From the NCBI GenBank assembly GCA_002633025.1, contig NMRB01000043.1, positions 407,326 to 471,325 on the forward strand: a stretch of DNA of 64,000 nt, in the 5' to 3' direction. Below, in pieces: positions 45,246 through 58,024 of this stretch (position 1 is the first letter of the stretch; each line of letters begins with the position of its first letter). This DNA is from Notospermus geniculatus. Its lineage: Eukaryota; Nemertea; Pilidiophora; Heteronemertea; Lineidae. The translations under genes were made by a program, and so were the position numbers. The notes under the pieces are model-generated. The model made no database searches. It was not told the origin of the DNA and worked only from the letters and a program-made list of their open reading frames with translations.

Positions 45246-45539
45246 CTACGTAGAACTGTTTAGCAACCACTCCAAGTTGTTTGTCGGTTTCGACTTAGAG
45301 CTTTGTACCAGGGTTACCTCTGGAGTAACTCGGTTCAATAGGCTGGCGTAGACCGAAGTGTGGATGCGGCGCAGTGCCTTCACGATCTCTTCATCAAATA
45401 TTTTGTGTATTTTGCCTCTGTACTCGGCAGCATGTGCTGTATCCGAGATTGGAACACGCCACTTATGGTATAAAGCAAACGTTTTATGTCTGATGGAAAA
45501 AACTCTCAAATAGTCATCAGTGGATGTAGGAGGTTTCAT
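45246..45539 (-). CDS. Hypothetical 97-codon open frame
   Basis: The minus-strand ATG has an in-frame TGA two codons upstream, so the frame is complete. The protein (MKPPTSTDDYLRVFSIRH...) has a protein-like amphipathic stretch, GKIHKIFDEEIVKALRRIHT, and no Cys or low complexity. It stands out from the AT-rich surroundings by higher GC. No family recognised; it may be a small lineage-specific gene, an exon or a transposon relic. Confidence 0.22.
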   Translation of the reverse strand: MKPPTSTDDYLRVFSIRHKTFALYHKWRVPISDTAHAAEYRGKIHKIFDEEIVKALRRIHTSVYASLLNRVTPEVTLVQSSKSKPTNNLEWLLNSST

Positions 45540-48196
45540 TACTCACCAAACCACTTCACATTTGATCCGATAACTCTCCTCATTCCGCCAAACCACCATT
45601 TGCTTATTCTCATTTATTCAGTCAAATGAATTGAGAAGTGTAGAACTCGACAGAAATACAATATCAGTCAGGTTATGTATGTTTCTATTCATATCTGTGG
45701 CTAAAATTTGTTTCCTTTCTACAACACGGCTGTGTAAAGAAAACGCTACTTGAAATTCGTCAAGAGATCTGGCCGCCGAAAGGCGTTGGTTGTTTCAAAA
45801 TGGTTTTCGAATACGAAATAGATAGAGTGTAGTAAACTCTTTCGAGGGGAGTAAAAACAGCATCAGGCGAGGTTGAAAAAAAACATAATTTGATGAGTAG
45901 GTGTAACTGGTGGGTTCTTTTGCTTTAAAAAAGAGAAAAGCTTAGTAACGAATTTGTCTTCAAGCAGCAACAATGCTATCTTGGTTTCTACAAATCTTCT
46001 CACGGAGTTTAAATGTAACATTCTCGTTTACAAATATGGCTTAATATTTACTCCTGATTTTATCAACGTTATCAACACATATCGGAAAATTGATATCAGT
46101 TTGTGGGCCAAATCTTTTCACATCACTATCCTTCCCGTAATCTTATTTCAATGTGCTATCATCAAAGTTTAACAGATGGTCACCTTAACTATCGTTGTTC
46201 TTAATGTGCTAAACCGCTGTTCTTCGTTTTCTGTGATACATTGTATGTCATTATTTTGCACATGAAGAATGGTTTAACGGATATCATTCGAAAGCCGGGA
46301 CATTTTTTGCTTTCATGTAAAGGTGTGTACATTTCTATGTAATTCGCTGTTTAAGTGTTTTTGAAATTTCCAAAAAATTGACTTAGAATTTGCAGTGCAA
46401 CTGACGTTTTGAAATATTTTTTCGCAATGCGCAGTAGCTTTGAACATCTATAGAATAATTGGTGTTAATTTCATTGGTAGATAAGCGAAAAGATTGGAAT
46501 ATCTTTATTCTTAATTTTACACTTATGATGGAACACTCATTGTACATGTAAGACAAAAGTCGGAAAAAATATTGTATGAGACGTTGTCATGTATAATGAT
46601 CACCAGAAATGTAGGCCTACTTTCTGACAACTCGCATCTCTTCATATGTTACTTTGGGTTATGATTTTCGGTGTCGGTCGAAATGTTTCGTGGACCTGTA
46701 CTCATCAGTTCGTGTTGTCAGGACCCCATCCGAAACCTATCGCTGGATTCAAACAAATATAGTACTTCTCCCTTCTCTAGATACCAACTGTTGTTGAAAA
46801 GAATCTTGTTCATGTGTTACTGTATGAACGGTCCATTTTGATATCAAACATTTCCATCCGGCATAATGTGACTAAATTACTCATCATTTCAATCTTTTTG
46901 AAATATAATTTGGTAAAATGTCATGTACGTACAATCAACACAAGAATGATTTTGAGTTACGTTTGTCAGTAATTAAGTTGTACAATGTATTATCACATCA
47001 GTGTGGTCAAACAATAAATCAGTGTATATACCCTTGAAATCTGTTGTCATCATTCCTTTGCTTCCAAACAGAACTTATATATTTAAAGAACGTCGGCCTA
47101 CCACTCTACTCATCATCGTAGCCAACATCCTGGCCATCCTAAGTTATCCCGGGTTCCTTGGGCATATTATCATACGTGCCCGCAATATGACGCCTAACAC
47201 CTGGAGCAAGGGGACTCGCATATCTTTCACAATTTGCATTGTGGTTCTGGCACATTTCAATAAAAGTTACACTAGGCCCCGATTGCGTCCAGCTTACACA
47301 TTCTAAATTCCGTTCTCTTGCAGGGATGTTAAGATTAAACACATCTTTTATTCTAGAAAAGATGCTTCATCTATGTTACTCTTTATTCAGGCCTATATTT
47401 CTTCATCACCATTGACTCGAATAATTCTAACGGAAGTTAAATGTTAATTTCATGTGTAACATTGATTTCGTAAGTTGGTGACGACGAAAGTAAGTCAAAA
47501 GACTAGAAATACGCTATATCACACAATTTCTGATCAGACTCATATAATTGATTTATTTTTGCCTTGGCCTTTCCCGCTGATTCCAACCTCGAAACGTAAT
47601 TGCGATTCTTTATTATAGATTGATTTCAATATTTTGCTAATCTCAATATTATTTCCCACCGCCTGGTGTGGTATACAATTGCAAACAGTTCGGCAGAAAC
47701 AAATAGGAAGGAGTTTTCTCTGAAAAGGGAATCGACAGAAATTGGGAGATTCAGTGTCGTTGTAGAACGAGTTCAGGCCTTCTTGAAGGTGACACTTCTG
47801 GAAACTCCTGGAACTCACAAATCCGCGGTTACCTAATGGAAAATGCCCTTTATTAATGAAGAACAACACTATTAGGCCTAGCCTACGTGTTGGCGTAGTC
47901 CATTGAGATATTTGAATTTTGGAACCGTGTCTGTGTCAGCTATGTCAGTTACCTTACCGCGGATGTCTCATTCAATGTAGAAGATAGTTTAATAAAAAAT
48001 AAGAATAAAGAATAAAAATTCTCCATTGAGTTTCAAATTTGAAATGGTTGTATATATGTAATAATGAGTGGGTAGTTCACATCTAGAGCACCATATGTTC
48101 ATATGATGAGTACTGGTATAAAACCCAGGCACATGTAACGTCTGCTGATTGTCTTTTTTTCTTTTCTAACGATTTAATTCTAACGATTTAATATTC
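45540..48196. other. AT-rich stretch without recognised features
   Basis: No exon, RNA gene or repeat family recognised. Confidence 0.35.
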
Positions 48197-48496
48197 ATGA
48201 AATTCGCAGAATTTTCACTTCATTTTCACTCAACTCGACGTGTATTTAAACAACAAAGGAAATTAAACTTCTTGTCGCCTTCAGATAATACATCATTAAG
48301 TCCTTCTGACTGCGTCGTCACCTGCCAGCCGTACTTTCCAATGTTGCTGCGGTCCTTGCGAATACAACACGTCAACAGCAGAGCATGGAACGTGAAGCGT
48401 ACCATTAACAGACCGTACGGCTCGAATGACCCGATACAACAACCACTGTCCATGCTCCCAACCACCATGCATAACATGGAAACAAAACACGTCTAA
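48197..48496. other. Island open in several frames, uncertain coding
   Basis: About 250 bases here are open in one plus-strand and two minus-strand frames and are richer in GC than the flanks. The plus frame has 99 codons from ATG. I recognise no domain in any of them. It could be an unrecognised exon on either strand or chance. Confidence 0.15.
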
Positions 48497-48893
48497 TTTA
48501 GTTGTTATCTAAGCAAATGTCACACGAAACCCAGGTTTTGACCGCTAGAAAAAAACTGTCAATTTTGTTTTCCCACTTGGAAGTGAGTGAGACGTGTGTT
48601 TTGTATCCATTATCCGTTACTAATCAACGATATTTGCCATAGGTTGATGTTGGTCTCGATGAATGAACATGAACTAGGTGAAATAATAGAGGGATTAGTT
48701 CGCGCACTTGAACTGATTACCCGCTCAACACAAACTCTCTATTGAGGCTGTATCGAACTACGATTGATAGCTCTTCATAGTGTGACGACAACGTGGACAA
48801 ACTGCATTGATGCATCGCAACTAAAGTACAGTACGTATAAAACAAACTCAGAGAATGACAGAAATGCCAGATGTGTCGGCCAAAATGTATATG

Positions 48894-49063
48894 TACACAG
48901 GCAAAAATGTTGGATGAAAATTGGATATAAATTGGATGAAAATCGGATATAAACTGCCTGATGAAAATCTTATAGATAGATTTTCTATATCCATTTTTCA
49001 TCCGATTTGTATCCATTTTTTCAGATTTATATCCAATTTTCATCCAACATTTTTGCCTGTGTA
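48894..49063. mobile_element. Foldback MITE, TACACAGGCAAAAATG type
   Basis: The arms begin TACACAGGCAAAAATGTTGG on the left, and the right end is the exact complement (CCAACATTTTTGCCTGTGTA). The arms are made of TGGATGAAAATTGGATATAA-like words repeated in tandem. 170 bp, hairpin throughout. Confidence 0.92.
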
Positions 49064-49236
49064 TTTTCAGAGAAAAGCTCTCGTACAGTCATAAGTATAC
49101 CATGCCTGAGCTTTAGTAAACACACATCCGGGCTCCTGAACGATACCTTGCAGTGACGTCAGTCCCGCACAAAGTCACGTGACCAACACGTGATAAACAT
49201 GGAGAAATGACGACATCGAGCGGAACTATAAAATAA

Positions 49237-49363
49237 TGGCTGATATTTATAAAAACTAGCAATAGTTTTTACTTTAAATTTTGTAGTACATTTACCTTGG
49301 ACACTGCTGTGCAAATCTTACATGTAAGTAAAAGCATTTTCTAACTTTTGTGAATACCAGCCA
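49237..49363. mobile_element. Foldback MITE, TGGCTGGTATTCAT family, copy 2
   Basis: Left TGGCTGATATTTATAAAAAC and right TTTTGTGAATACCAGCCA. The interior includes GCTGTGCAAATCTTACATG, matching the element at 20319-20446 in reverse orientation. Confidence 0.85.
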
Positions 49364-50305
49364 GTATTGCAGTTTCGGATCAAGCTGCGTAGTTTGGCCT
49401 GCACTGTCCATGGATACTGCAGGTTTTGAGAATGACCAGAAGAGCCTACATGGGGTCCTAGAGGGCAAAACATACAGGCATACAAGTCATGTACACTGGT
49501 ACCAAATTCACCACTGGGTCTGTCCCCATGTTTTGATGGTCACCACACACCTTGCGTGAGGAGAATGATGTAGAAGCAGGGGATAGTGCCTTTTCATACT
49601 GGTGACATACAAAAGTGCGATCAAGAATTTTTGACATATTTTTCTTGCATGTTGAAAAATCTCAAACAGGGGATTGTTAATACTAATTAGCTTTTAACCG
49701 CCACCAACAATTCGTACCCTCTGCGTGGAACGTGGCTGCAGAGCAGCGTATAGTGTTTGAAACCACTGGAGATCGCGAGCCCGAGTCACGATGGCGGCGT
49801 GCTGTATCGCGCAGGCGGTTTACGTGAAAGCACTCATCGGATGGTCGGCACCACGGAGGTGTCGGTGGAGGAAAAATTAAAGGGGCGACCTTCGGGTTCC
49901 ACAAGTGACGGTAGTCGGACAATCGAAAGTGAAAATTCAAGATTCTTTGAGAAAACAAATACGACAGAGATGGCTATGGACTTGGAGGGCAATACTGCCC
50001 AGACTTGAAACAAGTAGACCTCACACGCGAACATGACCCAATCAAACAAGATTTTCTTGAGGATAATTAGCCAAGATTTGCACCAGATTTGATGAAGCAC
50101 GCGGACACTGCCATGACTGGGAGAGATTTCACAGCTTTGCGTGCTCGGTGAATAATACCACAGGAAAGCCACGACATTTTTCACCAGTGACGCTGCTGTA
50201 AGACTGTCTTGGTGGGTGGGGCGATTTCAGTTGTTGATAAAAAGATGGTGAAACAGTGTGGCGCAAACTTCCTGTCGGTAGACCGCAGGGAGGCCTCAGC
50301 CCAGC
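49364..50305. other. Stretch without recognised features
   Basis: No exon or repeat recognised; a few short open frames only. Confidence 0.35.
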
Positions 50306-50402
50306 TTGAGGTAACCAGTGGTTCTCAATACATCACAATGGACAGAGGTTTGTGTACGGGGTGACGAGGGGAGCGAGTGGTTACAACCACTGGTTACCTC
50401 AG
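50306..50402. mobile_element. Small inverted-repeat element
   Basis: Ends TTGAGGTAACCAGTGGTT and AACCACTGGTTACCTCA, about 97 bp overall. Probably a mini-MITE. Confidence 0.7.
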
Positions 50403-50491
50403 GTATGTCAGGACGCCAGCGTCATGTCAGTCAAAACCCCTCGCTTGAACTTGCATAACACCATAACTTTCATGGTTGGGAAGCATTATTA

Positions 50492-50640
50492 GGGAGGTTT
50501 CGAAATCAAACAATAAACGTAAACTTTACGACAACGTTATTTTTCGTACTACACATTAACCAGATTTTATATTGCATTTTCGGTACGAAAATAACGTTGT
50601 CGTTAACGTTTACGTTTATCGTTTGTTTTCGAAACCTCCC
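50492..50640. mobile_element. Foldback MITE, GGGAGGTTTCGAAA family, copy 1
   Basis: The left arm GGGAGGTTTCGAAATCAAAC continues ATAAACGTAAA and GACAACGTTATTTTT. The right arm is the complement, ending TTTCGAAACCTCCC. A second copy lies at 63755-63909 in the opposite orientation. Confidence 0.92.
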
Positions 50641-51522
50641 CATTGTCTTTTGGTTTGTTTCTGCAGAGTTGACAGCCGGAAAACCAGCGAGTGTCGCCCA
50701 CGTGTTGATGTATACAAACGAGGTTCTTCACTATAATTTGCTCAATTTCCAAATTTGCTACATCTGCATTTCCAGAGCTAGATTGACGATGAGAATCACG
50801 TCCTTTTGGATATTTTTGTCAGCAGTAGGCCTAACCAGACTGCAATGGTGTAGGCCTACGGAAAGTATTGGTTTTTAGTATTTTTGAAATTACAACACTT
50901 TATACATGCATCCAACTATATTTACTCTTCACATTAATACTGCTGAGGATACAATAATGTACCGTATTAACCTACCCCCGCCAAATCTCATGGCAACACC
51001 AGGACTTGATCCATGAAAAAGAAAGTAATTAAAAACAACGGGTACAACCGATCGGTAAGTATGAACACAATATCGATAGAAATCAACAAAAAGAAGTGTG
51101 GACCAACCACTGTTTGCATCAGCTGTTTAGAAACACATGTTCTGTTGACAATGAAGGCAATAATAATCACATAAAATAATCATTTCACACCTTCTCTATA
51201 TGAAAATCAACTAAAAGATGTAAGTATGTACACAGGCATGTTCGAAATACGACACGTCTTGCTTACAACGTACACAACAGGTGTATAATCTCGTCGTTTA
51301 ATGTTTACTTGGACCTGTGTAACGACAGGAGACCAAGGCTCATGTAGATAGTAATTTACTTATTGTTTAATTAACCCGTTAGGCAGCTATCAATCAATGT
51401 ACTACATGCATCTGATGCATCCTAACTACTATTGGCCACATCAGTTGGAAACCTCGCTCTCACTTCCAAAGTACCTATCTCAGCTGGCTTCTCATGAGGA
51501 AACTGCAGAACTACCGCCACTG
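50641..51522. other. Stretch without recognised features
   Basis: Hydrophobic open frames on the minus strand reflect AT-rich sequence. No exon called. Confidence 0.35.
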
Positions 51523-51657
51523 GGAGGCGCTGTGAGCGGTTGTACATTTTTCGACGCCTCGTCGCTGTTGCACTGCGTCAATGACGTCGTGACGCGACGT
51601 CATTGCGTTGCTTTGCTCTGTTTTTGACGTCTTCGGTACAACCGCTCGCAGCGCCGC
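51523..51657. mobile_element. Foldback MITE, GGAGGCGCTG family, copy 2
   Basis: Termini and interior match 13764-13898 in the same orientation. The interior palindrome here is more complete (TGACGTCGTGACGCGACGTC followed by A). Confidence 0.85.
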
Positions 51658-53450
51658 CCTGTCGGGATAAAAAGGTGAGGTATGTATTATAATGTACAAC
51701 ACGCGTTCTAATCTAAAATAAAGACATTTTCCAGAAGAGGAAGAGTCACAATTTATTCTGTTTCGACAGTTTCCAAAAGGTCGACGCCCTCATGATCGGA
51801 AAGTCATGAAACTATATTCACTGACACCGGACTTTACAATCATGTATGCCCCAACCGTAGAGTATGGTGTCCGAGTGCAGTCTACTCATGGGGGTGACAG
51901 ATAAGGTCGAGGAATACTAAATGATATACACGTATAACTGTAGTATATCATACACATTCATATCATTTACCATCGTGGTAAAAGGAGGGGTCCTTAAGTT
52001 CAAACCACTCGAGTTTGGGGTAAGTGTGTGTAACACGACTGCGAGTAGTTCGCACTTATCCTACCTTGGCTTTCGTATTAGCAGTTTCATCGGGTGCACG
52101 GAGTTCTTGCGACCAGCCGGAATCTTTTACGTCTTTATAATGATGTTCTGGAGATTTTTAGTCAAACTTAATTAACAAAATGTAAATTTTCAAGTTTTGA
52201 ATTCTTCGTTCTCAGTCATTTCAATAAAAACAATGTTTTATAAGAAACTTACTAAGGTTGCTTGATTTTTCCATCCCTCCGTTATAGAGTAACACTGATG
52301 ATAATCGCCAAACTGATGGCAAGCAATTATTAGGGCCTTTCCCACCTCTACAACAAACCGTCACTGGGACACAGATGCAAAGAACCTTGCACACGTTAGG
52401 GACCTTGTGCATATTAGATTTCAGTCATAGAAAATATTCTTTAGTGAAATTACTTAGTCCACCTTTATACCAGCTAACAAGGTCAAAGAAGAAAAATTCG
52501 GAAATTGCATGAAAACAAGTACTTGTGGTAAAATCAGGGACAAGGAGCAACATCATCACCAACCATAGGTTCTTGTTCTGAAGTTCACGCTGGTAATAGA
52601 CTGGAAATGAGTAATAAAGGTTCACCGTATAGTAAACAAAAGCCGTTTGTGATATTGAGGAAACGAAATAAAACATGGAATGAGAGGACGGAAACAGACT
52701 CAGGGTCTCATTAACTGTTGAAAAAGCCATTGACAGAGAACCGTAAAGCAAATTATTTACCAAAGTTACTGCTTGTTACCAATTAATCAAACTTGCTATT
52801 TTGCAAAGATAATGTCTTGATGGTTGTTTCAAATGTCATGAACCTCCGCTTTACAAGTCAATACCCGGCCCTTTCTCCTTCTTACCGTTCTAACGACACT
52901 GCTCTGTCACAGTCTTCCCTCACGGTGTAAACACTTCACATATACACCGATACCGCGGCGGAGTATTAATTTCCAAGTTGATTGAAAATATTGACACACA
53001 TGACAAGTTTATCAAAAGTCGCAACAAATCAGATTTGTTGCAGCCAACGTTAATTTCCCGTCTACTTCCCCCTGGCCTTCCGATGTGGAGCCCGTGGACA
53101 ATGCCCAGATGGTTACCTACAGAACGCTCCCGTGTTCTCCCGTGTAACCTTCGCTAACTGACGGAAGGTGCACGCAATGCAGCCTGTATAATCGGCGTCG
53201 GAAAAAGGAAATGGCCTTCTGTCAACAGGCAGCCTTCATTAGGTTTTAATTAAGTAAACTTATTAAGCTCCTCACTTCTGGATTTCAATGGCTCCCTCGC
53301 TCGTGACGGTAAAAAAGCTGGCAGAAGTTGGCGAGCGTCACTTTCAGTCAGAGTGTCAAGCGGTGATTTGCGGAGCAAATCTATAATTACAATCTGAAAC
53401 TACTGCTTTTTTAATTCAAACGGTTTTCATTACATCACTTCATAAAATCT
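51658..53450. other. Stretch without recognised gene
   Basis: A 112-codon minus-strand frame at 52425-52763 is Phe/Tyr/Leu-rich and would contain hydrophobic segments, but I recognise no family. The T-rich base composition is enough to explain it. Confidence 0.3.
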
Positions 53451-53617
53451 ATAAATCAAGAAGTCAACTTCCAGAATCTTACGAATTTTCGACCCCAACC
53501 AGGGTCTTCCTCAGGCACCTTTTGAAAAGTCTCTCCAACTGAACTCAGTGCCTGAGGAAGACCCCGGTTGGGGTCGAAAATTCGCAAGATTCTGGAACTT
53601 GACTTCTTGATATTTAT
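53451..53617. mobile_element. Long perfect-arm foldback element
   Basis: The arms start ATAAATCAAGAAGTCAACTT and run through CCAGAATCTT, CGAATTTTCGACCCCAACC and CTTCCTCAGGCAC. The right half is the near-exact complement, ending TTGACTTCTTGATATTTAT. Stem of about 65 bp with a short loop. Confidence 0.93.
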
Positions 53618-53751
53618 CATTTTGTGTGTCAATTTTTGTGCTTTCTCGTTCTTTGGATACTTCATAACATCTCTTAGTTTCCACGCTAGCTGTATTTCTA
53701 CCCTCAGAAAATATGGATGAAGTCATGGTATTCATTTTCAGAATGAGAATC

Positions 53752-54046
53752 TTAAGGTGCCCGCAGGTCGACATTGCGTCCTGAAGCAACTCGCGGCAAC
53801 TAGATTTCCGGCGATGGAAGCAACTCGGAGTGACTGATCAGTTGCCGATTTTGTCGAACTGAGCGCGCTTGAGTCTCCGAGCAACTGCCGGATGTATCAT
53901 GAGCGTGCTGTTCGAGGTATAACTGCCAGTTGCTCCGAGTTCCTCTCAATGGCTGAAATGTCGACCTGCGCGTGGTGGGTTTTTTTATCTGCGACGGATC
54001 CGTCGAGTTGTTTCAAGACGCAATGTCGACCTGTGGGCACCTTTAA
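53752..54046. mobile_element. Foldback MITE bounded by TTAA
   Basis: Left TTAAGGTGCCCGCAGGTCGA, right GTCGACCTGTGGGCACCTTTAA, with further inner symmetry (CATTGCGTC/GACGCAATG and CAACTCG/CGAGTTG). The TTAA at each edge would fit a piggyBac-type target, but short ends make this tentative. Confidence 0.85.
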
Positions 54047-54739
54047 ACTCCTGTCTTCTTCAGCTCATTCGAATGAATAAGTTCATGGTGTAGCCTACTA
54101 TAGATTTCGTCTTGACGAAAGGAGGCTAAGGAAGTCCTAAGCGAAATTGGTTCATGACCTCGCCTTCAAGTGAACTCAACGAATAAGGATTTCGACCGGG
54201 TTGACAAGAGTATGGGTCTGAAAACTAAGTACATTTAATATCACTACAAATGACTAAATCCTGTTCCTTCTTTCCCGTCTAAAAAGCGAATTACGGATGA
54301 GTAAACACACAGTGTAGATATCGATATGTGAAGTATTGTCAAACAGAATTGGATAACTTGTTGTCTCGTCCATATATCGTTTACTTGTTGGCTTGCCTTC
54401 ACCGAGTTACTCGTCCTATAACAAAACCTTTCAATGTAATCCCGTCTGGCCTCAAGACCCCGGGGTTCAGGGGGTACAAGTGGTCCGATTACAGCCACTG
54501 ACCGCTTTTCAAAACCTCACAATAGATGCATCAAAAACTGAGTCGTCTTTCCTTTTTCCGGACAATGCAACAGAACGGTTGAATTGACCCGTTTCTCTTG
54601 ATTTCCAGCTATATCGGGTTCTGCAGTGGAACATTGGGATGGGTTTTCAAGATGTCAGGTTTGGAAACTCTTGTAAAATTGACATTCTATCATCTCCGGT
54701 GGCGGTAAGTGGGAAAAGAGGTTTGTCCGGGGGACACTG

Positions 54740-54835
54740 TTGAAACGTCATTTTTGAAAGTTTCAAAAATGACCATGAGATTCGTGGCCAAAGTTTGTTT
54801 CAGAAACAAATTTTTGCTATGAATCTCATTGAGTA
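54740..54835. repeat. Pair of short palindromes
   Basis: TCATTTTTGAAA-G-TTTCAAAAATGA is a perfect hairpin with 12-bp arms. It is followed by an imperfect inverted repeat GAGATTCGTGGCCAAAGTTT ... TTTTTGCTATGAATCTC. Confidence 0.8.
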
Positions 54836-56975
54836 TTGGGTACCGATTATGAGCCTCGCGACCAGTATCATTTTTAGAGGACACATTGTCTTCCTGAGGG
54901 TTAAAACCAGAACAACAACGGTGATTGACCAGTGCTGTTGACCGCAGCCGCAAACATAGCTAAACCATGGTCGAGGGCGTTACCAATAAAGATCCAAGAC
55001 TCGGTGTCCGACAATCGATACAACACCATCCATCAATCGATCGGCGTGAGAGGAGGAGATGATTGAGTAAGACGGGTCAGAACATCAGCAAGTCTTTGGG
55101 GACTTCTAGCCAGATCAACATAACATGCCGAAAGTTATTTTCGTAGAAACATCGTGAACTAATTTGCCACTTTGTAAATACCCATCTTTTTTCAATCAGG
55201 TACTAACTGGGATTGCTCCTGGCGCTAGAGTAGCGAGCGAGCTAAAACTATGCCGTTCCGGAACAATTTCCATAAACCCAAGAAAACCATTTGCGATAAA
55301 TTTCTGAGGTTAATAAGCCAACCTTTCACTTTCTAGGCGATTTGTACCAATTTTCTTGCAATTTCCATATATTTGCCTGGTGTGTATGAGAAGCCATCGC
55401 TTCCGTTATTAGCGGAAGCCACCAGCAGACGATACAGACTCTCGCAGCAATGCCGTTAATTGAATATTGCCGCCATCTTTGGTGATCATCTGCCGTCGGA
55501 GGGTTATGATAATGCGGACAGACGACAGATTTCATCGTGATACGGTAAGTCGGTTGAATCACGTGACCTCTTGTCATGACTACCCTTGTCATTCTTTGTT
55601 TACTCTGCTTCGCTCCACAAAATGACGATGTCACACTTTTTTATATTTATGATAGCAAAAATAGATATTTTTGATGATAGGTTTATTTGATCATTTTATT
55701 TATTTATTCATTTGTTCTATCTATGACAGTTATATTCGTTGACTCAGTGCTCGCAATCACAAAAGAACAAATGCCCGGATGTTAGGACATCAGCACTAAT
55801 TGCAATTAAACAAATTAGAAAATAAGTAACTCCGTGATTTGACTTTTCTCGTCCCCGTATTTGTGCTTGAGACTGACAACAAATGCGCTATATAGCTTTC
55901 TAAAAGCTCCGTCTAATGGCCCGGCGTATGATTAATAAACAAAAAGTTAAGGAAAGATATACAAAACTAGATTTTAATGGCATTTTTATTTGCTGTCACA
56001 AGTTTAACAATGCGAATCCATAGTCAATTAAAGAAAATGTCACATTGAGCTTTCTACCTGTATTAATTCCTCTGATGATTGTGTTCTCTGTGTTAGTTGT
56101 TCGTACCCTCCAACCCCGCCCAGTCAGCCGTTGCTAGAGAAAAAAGGATAAACTGTCAGCACGGTATGTCATCGTGGGGAATCGGGATCTGTTTTACCGA
56201 CTTGAATAAATACAGGGTAATAATGTACAAATAAATGATTGTACAGAATACAAAATTACTTGATGAAGTATGAAATGAAGTGTTTACACAGAGTCGGCGT
56301 GGAGCGAATAGTTGCTGAGGATGGCTGTCAGATTGAACTGCGCAATATGACCAATAGTATAAGACGACTGGATCGGGGTTTGTCGAACGTCTTCTGATTT
56401 GTGTATTACTGAAGTTGTTTATCATGACTTAATGATATACCAGATCACACAGAGAAAAAAAATCAAACCAAATCAGGCATTTTTTCTCATCCATGAGAAA
56501 TCTGGCAATGTATATGTTTGTATGCACGACAGCGTGTTCATTCAGTGATGTAGAGATATGAAACAGATAACTGCTCATTACCAAGTTCATCGAGGAAAAG
56601 GCTGAACCATTGACCAGTGGACAACACAAGGTTCAACATGAGTCACAATCAAGTCTATGGTTAGATTGTCAGGTAATTATTATTGAAGGTACACACCAAT
56701 CTACTGACTGTAATCAAGCCAACTTGTCGTCTCGTGTTGCAGTTGTTACAATCTTCAATGACACCACATCTAATGCAATCAGCGTGGTCATCATCAGATT
56801 GGATGGAAACCTACCGATTATGTATACTAATTAATTTCCTAATTACCGGGTTTAGCGGTATTTATGAAGAAACAATAGAATTACTGGGCATTGTGGATGA
56901 AATTCACACCTGAGTCGACAGGCTCAAGCCGTTCACTTCCCTTCAATCGATAGGACTCTGGTGAGTTTCCTCGAT
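54836..56975. other. Stretch without recognised features
   Basis: No exon, RNA gene or repeat family recognised. Confidence 0.35.
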
Positions 56976-57037
56976 NNNNNNNNNNNNNNNNNNNNNNNNN
57001 NNNNNNNNNNNGGGGGGGGGGGGGGGGGGGGGGGGGG
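56976..57037. other. Assembly gap followed by poly-G run
   Basis: There are 36 Ns at 56976-57011, immediately followed by 26 G. The homopolymer is the likely cause of the gap. Confidence 0.97.
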
Positions 57038-57567
57038 CGGGGATTCAGAAGATAAATAACGAACAAGTACCAACCCGTGGCAATCGCTGATTGTGAGTTC
57101 GGCCGAGGTTGGAATGCATGGCCCAGTTGGAATTGGTGCACACAACGGGTGCAGTAAGGAGAATTTAGAAAGCAATCCAACAACACTGCTAAAAAGTAAA
57201 ATTGCGACCACAACAAAGTTTTCTTCGCAAATTAAACCACCCGTTGCATCAGGATATGGTAGCCTGTAATACCATGCCGAATTTCGAGGCAAAAAGCTCC
57301 TGAGTGTGATTTATTAAGCCGTCTTCTAGCATTATCGTTTGGATACTCTCGTTGCCAGCATTGTCTCCAGTCCAAGAGATGTATTTCATAAAAGGCGAGG
57401 CTACTGTGCGTGAGGAGGTACAATATCACCGCCAGACGAACTTGACGGTTTTCTAGATACCTACTCAAGGAAGTCGTGGACGACAACAAGCAGCTGAAAA
57501 ATTCGATTGTCGCGTTTATTCTTTGGCAATAAAGTTGACTACTTTGCTGTTACTGCAGCTAGACACG
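57038..57567. other. Stretch without recognised features
   Basis: No exon or repeat recognised between the poly-G run and the duplicated segment. Confidence 0.3.
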
Positions 57568-58024
57568 CAAAGTGTGCATTTCCACGCTATAATACATTAC
57601 AATTGACGACCACCACTCCTCAGACATGTCAGAGTAGGGAGCATAGGAACATGGAAAATACACACCATGCAGCAGTCGTTATCCGTATCCCACTGCAATG
57701 TCACCTTTAAGATAATTATCTTATAGTTTGGAGCAAAAAGTTAGGTTCCAAGATTTGCAGGGAGCCAACAGGATGGTAAACCTAAGTTGAACCGTGTCAA
57801 TGGTAACCCCTGGATGTCGAGGTAACGAAATAACAAAGAAAGGGCATGGCCTCGCCGAAGCCTGATAGACTACCAAGCACTGTCACGCTTGACTACACTT
57901 TAAAGAATGCCCGTGGACGAAAAGGATCGGAGCGTCGATGGCGACCTCACTGGCCAACCCTCGTTTTTGGTCCAAATATAGGAATCTATGCGAACTTGAA
58001 ACCTCAAAAAAGAGTTCTCGCAAC
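57568..58024. repeat. Direct repeat, copy 1 (about 455 bp)
   Basis: Starts CAAAGTGTGCATTTCCACGC and matches 58149-58597 closely, with small indels. The 123 bases after it (58025-58147) are not in the second copy. Confidence 0.9.

Noticed and set aside
52425-52763. Multi-pass membrane protein exon on the minus strand
   Set aside because: Hydrophobicity is explained by T-rich sequence; no family signature.
56881-57292. Proline-rich protein on the minus strand
   Set aside because: Made by the poly-G run and adjacent N gap.
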